NCBI GenBank assembly: GCA_049680625.1
Contig: JBAUID010000182.1
Span: forward strand, 75,979 to 139,978
Source of the DNA: JAUIAI01 sp049680625
Lineage (GTDB): Bacteria > Pseudomonadota > Gammaproteobacteria > Burkholderiales > Burkholderiaceae_E
DNA: 64,000 nucleotides
Reading direction: 5' to 3'
This document shows positions 35,238 to 43,404 of the stretch, one piece after another. Both the position numbers and the translations under genes were made by a program. The notes under the pieces were generated by a model. It saw nothing but the letters and a program-made list of their open reading frames with translations, did not search any database and had not been told where the DNA came from. Position 1 is the first letter of the stretch; the number at the start of each line of letters is the position of its first letter.

Positions 35238-35765
35238 TCAGGCCGGTTGCCGGGGGGAGAACAAACTTGCATGGGCAAGTTCCATCTTCAGGAGGCTTTC
35301 TTTTCTTTCAATGCCACCGGCGTAGCCAGTCAGTGAACCATTTGACCCAACCACCCGGTGGCAGGGAACAATTATTGAAACTGGGTTTCGTCCAACCGCT
35401 GCGGCCGCGGCGCGAATCGCGCGCGGCTTGCCAATTCGGATTGCGAGCTCGCGATAAGTAATTGTTTCTCCGCCTGGAATGTTGCTTAGTTCGCGCCAGA
35501 CTATTTGTTGAAACGGGGTACCGGGTAACACCAAGGGCAAATCCGGCGACAACTGGGGATGTTTAAAGTAAGCCGCCAGCCTGGTTGCAACCTGCATAAG
35601 GAACATATTGTCGTCAGCCCTGGCCCATCGGACATTTGTGTCTGACTGATACGGCTCGCCGTCATACTTCTGGCCAACAAACCACAGGCCACATAATAGG
35701 TCGCCCCGGGCGGCAATGCGAATGGCACCGAGTGGCGAATCGATTTTGCTGAAAACTATATCCAT
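35238..35765 (-). CDS. ogt: Methylated-DNA--protein-cysteine methyltransferase
   Basis: 175 residues, the usual length of Ogt. The acceptor-site motif is VPCHRVVGSNGSLTGYAGG, in which Cys takes the O6-alkyl group from guanine. The preceding wing-helix RELAIRIGKPRAIRAAAAAVGRNP has the Arg finger and minor-groove helix. The N-terminal half is the RNaseH-like domain typical of Ogt, with IRIAARGDLLCGLWFVGQ. It follows the Ada-AlkA fusion by 20 bases and forms with it an alkylation-repair operon. One protein repairs O6-alkylguanine and the other removes N-alkylated purines and probably senses the damage. Confidence 0.93.
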   Translation of the reverse strand: MDIVFSKIDSPLGAIRIAARGDLLCGLWFVGQKYDGEPYQSDTNVRWARADDNMFLMQVATRLAAYFKHPQLSPDLPLVLPGTPFQQIVWRELSNIPGGETITYRELAIRIGKPRAIRAAAAAVGRNPVSIIVPCHRVVGSNGSLTGYAGGIERKESLLKMELAHASLFSPRQPA

Positions 35766-35785
35766 TGTTCATCCGTCGATAGTGG

Positions 35786-37303
35786 TTAGTGCAGAGATGC
35801 CCACAGGTGCATGACCCCGTAAGCACGCCACGGTCGCCAAGGTTGAGCAAGATGGCGGGCCTGACTGGCTGTCTTAACGCTAAGGGCTTTCATCACACCG
35901 TAGTCAGCCGCAGGAAAAGCATCTGGCCAGCGCAATGCCCGCATGGCAATGTATTGGGCTGTCCAGTCACCAATCCCCGAAATCTGGTTAAGTTGCGCCA
36001 TTGTCTTCTCTACTGACGCACGACCAGATAAATCGAGTTGCTCATTCCTGATGCTTTTTGCAAGCTGTCGAATGGTTTGAGCGCGCCGGGATATGATGCC
36101 CAACTCGGCGATACTGGACAGGTGGGCTCCAGCGATTCGGCTTGGGTGGGGAAAGCTATGGGTTAGAAATTGGTGATCATTAGTCGAAATTTTTTCACCG
36201 AATCGAAGCACAAAACGCTGCGCCAGGGTACGGGCAGCCTTAACAGTTATTTGCTGGCCCAATACCGCCCTTACCGCAATCTCAAAACCGCTGGCCGAGC
36301 CTGGCACTCGGAGTCCGGGATGTTTTTCTCCAAGCGCACCCAGCACGGGAAGATAGGTTTGCGGGTCCGCATCAAGGTCAAACAACTGCCGCACCAACCG
36401 AAAAACCGGCCCAACAGCCAGTGCCAGTGATGGACTGATGTCAAGCTCCAGTTGACCGGCTTGTTTGGCCGACAACTGGATCCAGCCGGTCAACGGGCCT
36501 GAAGGTCCGTCGACCCGAACGGTTCTCTGATAGCTGTTAGCGTCCACAAGCTCAAGGCCGTCGATAGCGCGGGATGCGAAGTACCCACAAATCCAGTCAA
36601 AGTCGAAAGGCTCGCGCACCGACAAATTAAAACGCAGCAATCCGTCCGGTTCTGGTCGAGCCTGTCGTTTGGAACGCAGTTCTGTCGGGTTCAGCCGGTA
36701 GCGATCCCGCATGCTGGCATTAAGCCGTCTGACACTGCCGAACCCAGCGGCACTGGCGATATCGGTGACTGACATATCAGTATCGGTTAGTAAACGCTTG
36801 GCGAGAAGCAATCGTTGAGTCTGAAGATAATCAACCGGAGTTACGCCAAACTTTGCTTCGAATACGCGGCGCAAATGACGATCCGACACACCAAGTCGGG
36901 CAGCAAAGTCCGGAATCTTGTCACCCCGATGTAAGCCATCATCAATCAGGCGGGCAGCTGACACAGCAAGCTGCGCGGAGATATCGGTCGACGACCAACC
37001 CGGGGCTAATTCTGGCCGGCATCGGAGACAGGGTCGAAAACCAGCGGTTTCGGCTGCCGGTGCGCTGCTGAAAAAAGTGCAGTTTTTTTTCTGCGGCAGC
37101 CGTACCCGGCACACCGGACGGCAATAAATGCGGGTGCTGCTTACACCGACAAAAAACTGACCATCAAACCGGGAATCATGCGATGCCAGCGCACGGTAAC
37201 AGGCGGCCGTGTCAGCAACGATGCCTGCGCCACGACCTGGAACCGTAGCCGCATCAGCCCCAGATACGTTGACTCGATCTGGCTTTTTTCGAGTTGTATT
37301 CAT
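35786..37303 (-). CDS. Ada N-terminal/AraC/AlkA fusion, DNA-3-methyladenine glycosylase
   Basis: 505 residues. An Ada-type zinc domain (about 45-105) with four cysteines: RIYCRPVC and FRPCLRC; the first of these is the phosphotriester methyl acceptor in E. coli Ada. An AraC-type DNA-binding region (about 115-210: PDFAARLGVSDRHLRRVFEAKFG). An AlkA N-terminal domain (about 218-330: LRFNLSVREPFDFDWICGYFASRAI). A helix-hairpin-helix GPD glycosylase domain with VLGQQITVKAARTLAQRF, ISGIGDWTAQYIAMRAL and the catalytic Asp in FPAADYGVMKAL. It excises alkylated bases and, when methylated, should activate its own operon, which continues into ogt. This fusion is common in Pseudomonadota and Actinomycetota. 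Confidence 0.92.
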   Translation of the reverse strand: MNTTRKKPDRVNVSGADAATVPGRGAGIVADTAACYRALASHDSRFDGQFFVGVSSTRIYCRPVCRVRLPQKKNCTFFSSAPAAETAGFRPCLRCRPELAPGWSSTDISAQLAVSAARLIDDGLHRGDKIPDFAARLGVSDRHLRRVFEAKFGVTPVDYLQTQRLLLAKRLLTDTDMSVTDIASAAGFGSVRRLNASMRDRYRLNPTELRSKRQARPEPDGLLRFNLSVREPFDFDWICGYFASRAIDGLELVDANSYQRTVRVDGPSGPLTGWIQLSAKQAGQLELDISPSLALAVGPVFRLVRQLFDLDADPQTYLPVLGALGEKHPGLRVPGSASGFEIAVRAVLGQQITVKAARTLAQRFVLRFGEKISTNDHQFLTHSFPHPSRIAGAHLSSIAELGIISRRAQTIRQLAKSIRNEQLDLSGRASVEKTMAQLNQISGIGDWTAQYIAMRALRWPDAFPAADYGVMKALSVKTASQARHLAQPWRPWRAYGVMHLWASLH

Positions 37304-37414
37304 GACCGCATTATGCGGCCCGGTTCAACTTAATGCTGGCCGTTTTCGGACATGGTCTCAGAACTTGAAATTCGAACCGTCCCCAAGATCATAAGCCTGT
37401 GATTCTGACAATCG

Positions 37415-40400
37415 CTAGTTTGCAAACTCGACGAGCAAGTCGTGCGCGGCCACGGTTTCGCCGGCTTTGACCAGGATGGATTTGATTTTTCCATCGCGCT
37501 CAGACCGAATCTGGGTTTCCATTTTCATTGCTTCGAGCGAAACCAAGGGGTCACCGGCTTTAACCTGCTGACCAGACTTGACCGAGGCAGTGACTACAAG
37601 GCCAGGCATTGGCGCCGCCACATGATTCGGATTATCCGGGTCTGCCTGGGGGCGCTGTTCAGCCTTGGCAACACCGTCTTTTTCTATTCGCATGGAACGC
37701 GGCTGACCATTCAACTCAAAGAATACGCGCTCCAGGGGATCTTCTGCAGACGATCCAGTGCCCTGCATGCGAATAGCCAGAGTTTTTCCTTCTTCCAGGT
37801 TAACCGCAATCTCTTCGCCCTCACGCATCCCGTAGTAGAAGGTTTCTGTTGGTAACGCACTGACGTCGCCAAACTGGCGTTGGTGGGAACAAAAATCTTT
37901 AAATACTTTCGGATACATGAGATACGAAGCCAGCTCGGCATCACTGAGTTTTCTACCAGCGGCTTTCTCAGCATCTAAACGCGCCTGATTCATGTCAACT
38001 GCTGGAATCTCATCTCCCGGCCGGTATTTGACCGGTGGTTCAGCTTTCAGAATTTTGCGGGACAACTCTGGTGGGAAGCCATCCGGCGGAAAACCAAGCT
38101 CACCTTTAAACAGTGAGATAACCGACTCGGGAAAGGTAATTTCGCGTTCGGGATCAGTTACATCACTCGCCGTAAGGTCGTTAGCCACCATAAATATGGC
38201 CAGATCGCCAACAACTTTTGATGTTGGTGTCACTTTGACGATATCGCCAAACATCTGATTCACATCAGCGTAAGCCTTCGCAACATCATTCCAGCGGCGC
38301 TCCAGGCCTGTCGCCCGGGCTTGCTCCCGAAGATTGGTGTACTGGCCACCTGGCATCTCATGTCGATAGACGTCAGCCGTGCCGGAACGAATCGACGATT
38401 CGAATGCAACATACAAACCCCGTACTCCTTCCCAATAGCGGGCAATCTCACGCATTGAATCGACATCGACACCCGACGGCTGTGAGCCATCGGTTGTTGT
38501 CGGGTCGCGCTCACTACCCGCCAGTGCCTGCGTTATGGAATTGAGATTTGGTTGCGATGTTAGCCCGCTCAACGCATCCATGGCACCGTCAACAGCATCC
38601 GCCCCACCACTGATGGCAGCCAACACCGATGCAGCAGAAATACCGCTCGTGTCGTGGGTATGAAAATGGACTGGCAGACCTGTTTCTTCCTTTAAAGTGC
38701 GAACCAGAAGCTCTGCAGCCTTCGGACGGCAAACACCGGCCATATCTTTCACGCCAATAATATGTACACCGGACTTTTGCAGCTGCTTCGCGATATCCAC
38801 GTAGTAGTTCAACGAATACTTACTGCGAGTGGTATCAAAAATATCGGCGGTATAACAAATAGCCCCCTCACAAAGGCGCCCGCTGTCGAGTACGGCGTCA
38901 ATGGCCACACGCATGTTGTCGACCCAGTTCAGGGAATCGAACACACGGAATAAATCGACGCCTTCTTTTGCCGCCTGTTCAACAAAATACTTAACGACGT
39001 TGTCTGCATAGTTGGTATAGCCAACGGCATTACTGGAGCGCAGCAGCATTTGCAATAAAACATTGGGCACGGCCGCGCGCAGAACACGCAATCGATCCCA
39101 CGGATCTTCATTCAGAAAGCGCATCGCCACGTCAAAGGTAGCTCCACCCCAACATTCCATCGAAAACATACCCGGCAACAGCCGGGCGTAGTACGGCGCA
39201 ATACGAGCCATGTCGATGGTCCGCATGCGGGTTGCAAATAAGGACTGGTGGGCGTCGCGCATCGACGTGTCAGTTAGTAAAGTGCGCTTTTGTTCCAGCA
39301 TCCAGGCCGAAAACCTAACCGGACCAATTTCATCCAACAGCGTCTTGGTACCAGGCGGCGGCAGCGCGGACATATCAACGCCATCTGGCAAAGGCAGATG
39401 AATATGCTCCAGATCTGGTTTGGCGCGCCCTTTCACATCGGGGTGCCCATTTACAGTGACGTCACCAATGTAGCGCAGCAAGCGCTGGGCGCGGTCCCGC
39501 CGCTTGGAAAATTTGAACAATGCCGGTGTCTGATCGATAAATCGCGTTGTCACCACTCCGGCGCGAAAGTCTTTGTGATTGATGACGTTTTCAACAAACT
39601 GCAGGTTGCTAGAGACGCCGCGAATTCGAAACTCTCGCAAGCAGCGATCCATACGGGCGATAGCTTCAGCCGCTGTAGGTGCCCAGGCAGTCACCTTAAC
39701 CAGCAAGGAGTCGTAATAAGGTGTTATCAGGGCACCGGTATAAGCAGTTCCGGCATCAAGACGCACACCAAAGCCCGCCGCACTTCGATAAGCTTGCACT
39801 CTGCCGTAATCAGGGGTGAAATTATTTTCGGGGTCTTCGGTGGTGACCCGGCATTGCAAGGCGTGGCCGTTGATCCGAATATTGGCCTGAGCCGGAATCT
39901 GACCATCGCTGGCGCCAATACGTGCGCCTTCAGTTACAGCAATTTGTGCTTTGACAATATCAATACCGGTGACCGCTTCGGTCACTGTATGCTCCACCTG
40001 AATTCGCGGGTTAACTTCAATGAAATAGTACTTACCGGTGTCAGCATCCATCAGGAATTCAACCGTTCCGGCATGTGAGTAGGCAACCGCACGACCAAGT
40101 TTCAATGCGGATTCGCACAGACCGGCCCGGGTAGCGTCGTCCAGATAGGGCGCCGGCGCACGCTCAACAACTTTTTGATTCCGACGTTGCACCGAACAGT
40201 CACGTTCAAACAGGTGAATCAACTCTCCATGGGTATCGCCAAGGATTTGTACTTCGACGTGGCGGGCGTTACGCACCAGCTTTTCAAGGTAGACCTCGTC
40301 ATTGCCAAATGCGGCAGCGGCTTCACGGCGCGCAGCATCAATCTGATCAGAGAGATCTGCCTCATTTTCAATTACCCGCATGCCGCGACCACCACCTCCC

Positions 40401-40903
40401 CAACTCGCTTTGAGCATCAGCGGGTATCCAACCGCAGCAGCCATTTCTTTGCATCGGGACATATCAGCCGGCAACGGATCGGTGGCGGGCATCACCGGCA
40501 CCCCGGCCTGCTCGGCGGCAATCCGGGCTGAAACCTTGTTGCCCAGGGCCGTCATTACCTCGGGCTTTGGCCCGATAAATGCAATGCCGTTGTCGGCACA
40601 CGCCTGGGCAAAGTCGGGGTTTTCTGACAGGAAACCGTATCCGGGATGAATCGCGTCGACGCCAGCCTCGCGAGCAATCCGAATGACGTCGTCGATATCC
40701 AAATAGGCCTGAAGCGGGTTTTTGCCTTTTCCGACCTGATAGCTCTCATCAGCTTTGAATCGATGCAACGCAAACCGGTCTTCGTGTGAATAAATTGCCA
40801 CCGTACGTATACCCAGTTCAGCTGCGGCACGCATGACACGGATGGAAATTTCAGAGCGATTGGCAACCAGAATTGAGCGAATTTTCTTCATATTTTTAGG
40901 CAT
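37415..40903 (-). CDS. pyc: Pyruvate carboxylase
   Basis: About 1162 residues from ATG 40903 (ATG 40891 and an upstream start at 40945 are also possible). One chain carries biotin carboxylase (SILVANRSEISIRVMRAA; KASWGGGGRGMRVIE; VEVQILGDTHGELIHLFERDCSVQRRNQKVVE), the carboxyltransferase (MRDAHQSLFATRMRT; ECWGGATFDVAMRFLNEDPWDRLR; FHTHDTSG), the linking tetramerisation region, and a C-terminal biotinyl domain with the biotin lysine in LEAMKMETQI. It carboxylates pyruvate to oxaloacetate with ATP and bicarbonate, refilling the TCA cycle and feeding gluconeogenesis, in line with fbp in this window. It is monocistronic and 111 bases upstream of the repair operon. Confidence 0.95.
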   Translation of the reverse strand: MPKNMKKIRSILVANRSEISIRVMRAAAELGIRTVAIYSHEDRFALHRFKADESYQVGKGKNPLQAYLDIDDVIRIAREAGVDAIHPGYGFLSENPDFAQACADNGIAFIGPKPEVMTALGNKVSARIAAEQAGVPVMPATDPLPADMSRCKEMAAAVGYPLMLKASWGGGGRGMRVIENEADLSDQIDAARREAAAAFGNDEVYLEKLVRNARHVEVQILGDTHGELIHLFERDCSVQRRNQKVVERAPAPYLDDATRAGLCESALKLGRAVAYSHAGTVEFLMDADTGKYYFIEVNPRIQVEHTVTEAVTGIDIVKAQIAVTEGARIGASDGQIPAQANIRINGHALQCRVTTEDPENNFTPDYGRVQAYRSAAGFGVRLDAGTAYTGALITPYYDSLLVKVTAWAPTAAEAIARMDRCLREFRIRGVSSNLQFVENVINHKDFRAGVVTTRFIDQTPALFKFSKRRDRAQRLLRYIGDVTVNGHPDVKGRAKPDLEHIHLPLPDGVDMSALPPPGTKTLLDEIGPVRFSAWMLEQKRTLLTDTSMRDAHQSLFATRMRTIDMARIAPYYARLLPGMFSMECWGGATFDVAMRFLNEDPWDRLRVLRAAVPNVLLQMLLRSSNAVGYTNYADNVVKYFVEQAAKEGVDLFRVFDSLNWVDNMRVAIDAVLDSGRLCEGAICYTADIFDTTRSKYSLNYYVDIAKQLQKSGVHIIGVKDMAGVCRPKAAELLVRTLKEETGLPVHFHTHDTSGISAASVLAAISGGADAVDGAMDALSGLTSQPNLNSITQALAGSERDPTTTDGSQPSGVDVDSMREIARYWEGVRGLYVAFESSIRSGTADVYRHEMPGGQYTNLREQARATGLERRWNDVAKAYADVNQMFGDIVKVTPTSKVVGDLAIFMVANDLTASDVTDPEREITFPESVISLFKGELGFPPDGFPPELSRKILKAEPPVKYRPGDEIPAVDMNQARLDAEKAAGRKLSDAELASYLMYPKVFKDFCSHQRQFGDVSALPTETFYYGMREGEEIAVNLEEGKTLAIRMQGTGSSAEDPLERVFFELNGQPRSMRIEKDGVAKAEQRPQADPDNPNHVAAPMPGLVVTASVKSGQQVKAGDPLVSLEAMKMETQIRSERDGKIKSILVKAGETVAAHDLLVEFAN

Positions 40904-41187
40904 GCTTTGGTAGTTTCGGAATATTGACGTATTGCGATTGAGCAATGATAACGGACGATATTGGTGTCAATATGGCAAGCGAAAACACATCATCTGGGTT
41001 AATTAGCGTGTCCTTTTTGGCATAGGTCACTGGCAAGGCCTTGGTACAACAGGCGATTTCCCGAATTCGGCCAGAATTCAACGTAATATTGAGTAATTGG
41101 AAGGTGCTAAAAGTGGTGCTTTCTGTTTCGAGCGCCGCATCGCTACATTTATCCAAAATTCCACAACCAGTGACTTCGAATAACAAT
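40904..41187. promoter_or_regulatory. Divergent region between pyc and the S8 protease
   Basis: 284 bases holding both promoters. Frames extend both gene ends into it, but without signal or domain character. I see no RNA gene or strong inverted repeat. Confidence 0.4.
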
Positions 41188-42807
41188 ATGCAAGCATACC
41201 GGCGACTCGCACTGGGTAGTCTGAGCACCCTGACCACCATATTAATCGCTGCCTGCGGCGGAACAACATCGGTCGACGACACCAACAACGGGGGCCAGCT
41301 TAATGAATCCACCTGCAGTTATCAGTACACAGCGACAACAGCAGGCACTGCGGTTGGCATTGATCCACTTTTAAGTATGCAGTGGCATATTCTGAACACC
41401 GGTCAATTCGGTGGAATTCCGGGTGAAGACGTCAGAGTCGACGGTGCCTGGGGTATCACCCGGGGCGAAAATGTTCGCGTGGCGGTGGTCGACGACAGCC
41501 TGGAAGTGACCCACGAAGATCTGGTACCAAATGTTGTACCCGGGGGCAGTTATAACTACCGCCCAGCACGTCGTGGCAACGCCTTCCCATTGCCATGCGA
41601 GCTAAGCGATGATCACGGCACTGCGGTGGGCGGCATCATTGCCGCACGCGATGATAACGCCCTTGGCGGGTCCGGCGTGGCGCCAAAGTCAGACCTGGTC
41701 GGTTTCAACGCTCTGAGCACCGCAACTGACGCCGATATTGCTGATGCACTGGGCCGGGACATTAATATTATCGGTGTTTACAACAATAGCTGGGGGGCTC
41801 GCGATGACGGTGTACTCAACCCGTCGGGCAACGTTTTTGAACAAGCAATTCTTGATGGCATAGAAACCGGGCGGGCGGGCAAAGGCGCAATCTACGTATT
41901 TCCGGCTGGCAATGGCGGATGTTTGCAGCCCAATTGTGATCGTGAGAATTCCAATTACGACGGCTACGTGAACAAGCTTGGGGTTATAACGGCTTGCGCG
42001 TTCGATAACCGGGGCAAACAACCAGTCTACGGAGAACGGGGCGCAAACATCCTGCTTTGTGGCCCGTCGAGCACGTCGAATTTTGTCGCCACAATTACCA
42101 CTACCGGACTAGAAAACACCTACCGGTCAGATTTCAACGGGACATCAGCCAGTACGCCGATGGTGTCCGGGGTCATTGCGCTGATGCTGTCGGCGAACCC
42201 AGACCTCACCTGGCGAGACGTTCAGCAAATCCTGGCCAAAACGGCCCGAAAAAATGATCCTACCGACCCGGAATGGTCATTCAACTTCGGGTTGAACCAC
42301 AATCCAAAGTTCGGTTTTGGCGCCGTTGATGCCGCATCAGCAGTAAGCGCTGTCACCGATCCGGCTTGGACTTCGGTAGGCGGCAGCAGCTCGCAAATCA
42401 GTTGTGGTCCATATAATTCGTCACCAAATGCCGCACTGACTGATGCTGTTGCCAGCAACCCGTCGCCGGTGATTACCCCGTTCAATGACTCAGTACCAAT
42501 TTCAGGTTGCGCGATTTCGAATATTGAGTTTGTTGAAATTCGCCTGACAGTGAACCATTCCGCAGGTGGCAGTCTGCGAGTCGTATTAACCAGTCCAAAC
42601 GGTCTGGTCAGCACCCTGGCCACTGAAAGAACCTGTGTCGGCCCTACCAGTGTGGACAATTGCGGCACTTATGACGACTGGCAGTTTGGTTCTGTGAGAC
42701 ATATGGACGAACCTGTCAGCGGAAACTGGACACTAACCGTTGCAGATGCCAAGCCCGGTGTTACCGGCGTGTTTCAAGATTGGTCGATCAAGTTCTACGG
42801 ACGTTAA
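41188..42807 (+). CDS. Subtilisin-like (S8) lipoprotein protease with P domain
   Basis: 539 residues from ATG 41188, chosen for a lipoprotein signal (LGSLSTLTTILIAACGG, lipobox Cys about residue 22). The catalytic domain follows almost at once: LLSMQWHILNTGQFG, Asp in VRVAVVDDSLEVTHEDL, His in SDDHGTAVGGIIAA, oxyanion Asn in FPAGNGG, Ser in FNGTSASTPMVSGV. A C-terminal proprotein-convertase P domain (about 425-539: EIRLTVNHSAGGSLRVVLTSPNG, SGNWTLTVADAKPGVTG) completes a kexin/furin-like layout. The usual N-terminal inhibitor-like prodomain is absent, and the next gene encodes a protein resembling one. It should be anchored in the envelope and may cleave surface or exported proteins. Confidence 0.9.
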   Translation: MQAYRRLALGSLSTLTTILIAACGGTTSVDDTNNGGQLNESTCSYQYTATTAGTAVGIDPLLSMQWHILNTGQFGGIPGEDVRVDGAWGITRGENVRVAVVDDSLEVTHEDLVPNVVPGGSYNYRPARRGNAFPLPCELSDDHGTAVGGIIAARDDNALGGSGVAPKSDLVGFNALSTATDADIADALGRDINIIGVYNNSWGARDDGVLNPSGNVFEQAILDGIETGRAGKGAIYVFPAGNGGCLQPNCDRENSNYDGYVNKLGVITACAFDNRGKQPVYGERGANILLCGPSSTSNFVATITTTGLENTYRSDFNGTSASTPMVSGVIALMLSANPDLTWRDVQQILAKTARKNDPTDPEWSFNFGLNHNPKFGFGAVDAASAVSAVTDPAWTSVGGSSSQISCGPYNSSPNAALTDAVASNPSPVITPFNDSVPISGCAISNIEFVEIRLTVNHSAGGSLRVVLTSPNGLVSTLATERTCVGPTSVDNCGTYDDWQFGSVRHMDEPVSGNWTLTVADAKPGVTGVFQDWSIKFYGR

Positions 42808-42810
42808 GCA

Positions 42811-43374
42811 ATGTATTCACTCGATAGTTACCGGTTTCCTTTCAGACTTACCAAGTTTGCAATGCAGATCGCCTGTGTAGTGACCACCAGCGTCGCTTGC
42901 GCAACCTCCAATTCGGCGGGGCCGGAACAAGCAAGCCAGGGGAGTCTGCAAACGGGTAGTGCCGTTCAGACCTACCATTGGTACGATGGCGGCAAACGAC
43001 GAAGTATTCGAATGGCACCAGAATTTATCGCCGACTTCGAGCGCAAAGATGTCATACAAAAGGGGGGCAGCTCAAAATCGGCGCGCGAAAAGTCTTCGCC
43101 TGTTTTTGTTGATGCCAACAACCAGACGTCGTTGCGCGCACTACCTGGCGGGGTTATTGTCCGATTTAAACGGGTGATGAGCCAGGCGCAGGCAAATGGC
43201 TTGCTTCGTCAGTTTGATACCAACACGATCCGCCAAATCGGCAGCACTGGAAAGACCTGGTTGGTCAGCTCGTCACCGGGCTTACCCGGGCTGGAACTGG
43301 CCAATGAGATTTACGAAAGTGGGTTGGTCCAGTCTGCATCGCCAAACTGGTGGCAACAGCGAAAATTAAAATAA
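42811..43374 (+). CDS. Separate S8 prodomain-like protein
   Basis: 187 residues, starting 4 bases after the protease stop. The N-terminus has a hydrophobic segment ending near SVACATSN, probably an export signal (possibly a lipoprotein, not a perfect lipobox). The last ~80 residues (LPGGVIVRFKRVMSQAQANGLLRQFD, TIRQIGSTGKTWLVSS, LELANEIYESGLVQSASPNWW) have the pattern of subtilase propeptides: a short ferredoxin-like fold that ends in a P-N-W stretch just before the catalytic domain. The adjacent protease lacks this segment. I infer a trans-acting chaperone or inhibitor of the protease. I do not recognise the first half. Confidence 0.72.
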   Translation: MYSLDSYRFPFRLTKFAMQIACVVTTSVACATSNSAGPEQASQGSLQTGSAVQTYHWYDGGKRRSIRMAPEFIADFERKDVIQKGGSSKSAREKSSPVFVDANNQTSLRALPGGVIVRFKRVMSQAQANGLLRQFDTNTIRQIGSTGKTWLVSSSPGLPGLELANEIYESGLVQSASPNWWQQRKLK

Positions 43375-43377
43375 TCA

Positions 43378-43404
43378 CTAGCAGGCGTTTGAAAAGCCCG
43401 CTAG
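43378..43404. terminator. Hairpin between convergent genes
   Basis: CTAGCAGGC (43378-43386) pairs with GCCCGCTAG (43396-43404) with one mismatch, around a GTTTGAAAA loop. It follows the prodomain stop by 3 bases and overlaps the TAG of the convergent M50 fusion, so it suits a shared terminator. T-runs are weak on both sides. Confidence 0.55.

Noticed and set aside
39290..40078. Rightward frame of 262 residues inside pyruvate carboxylase
   Set aside because: It lies wholly antisense to a well-supported gene and shows no domain, only chance openness.
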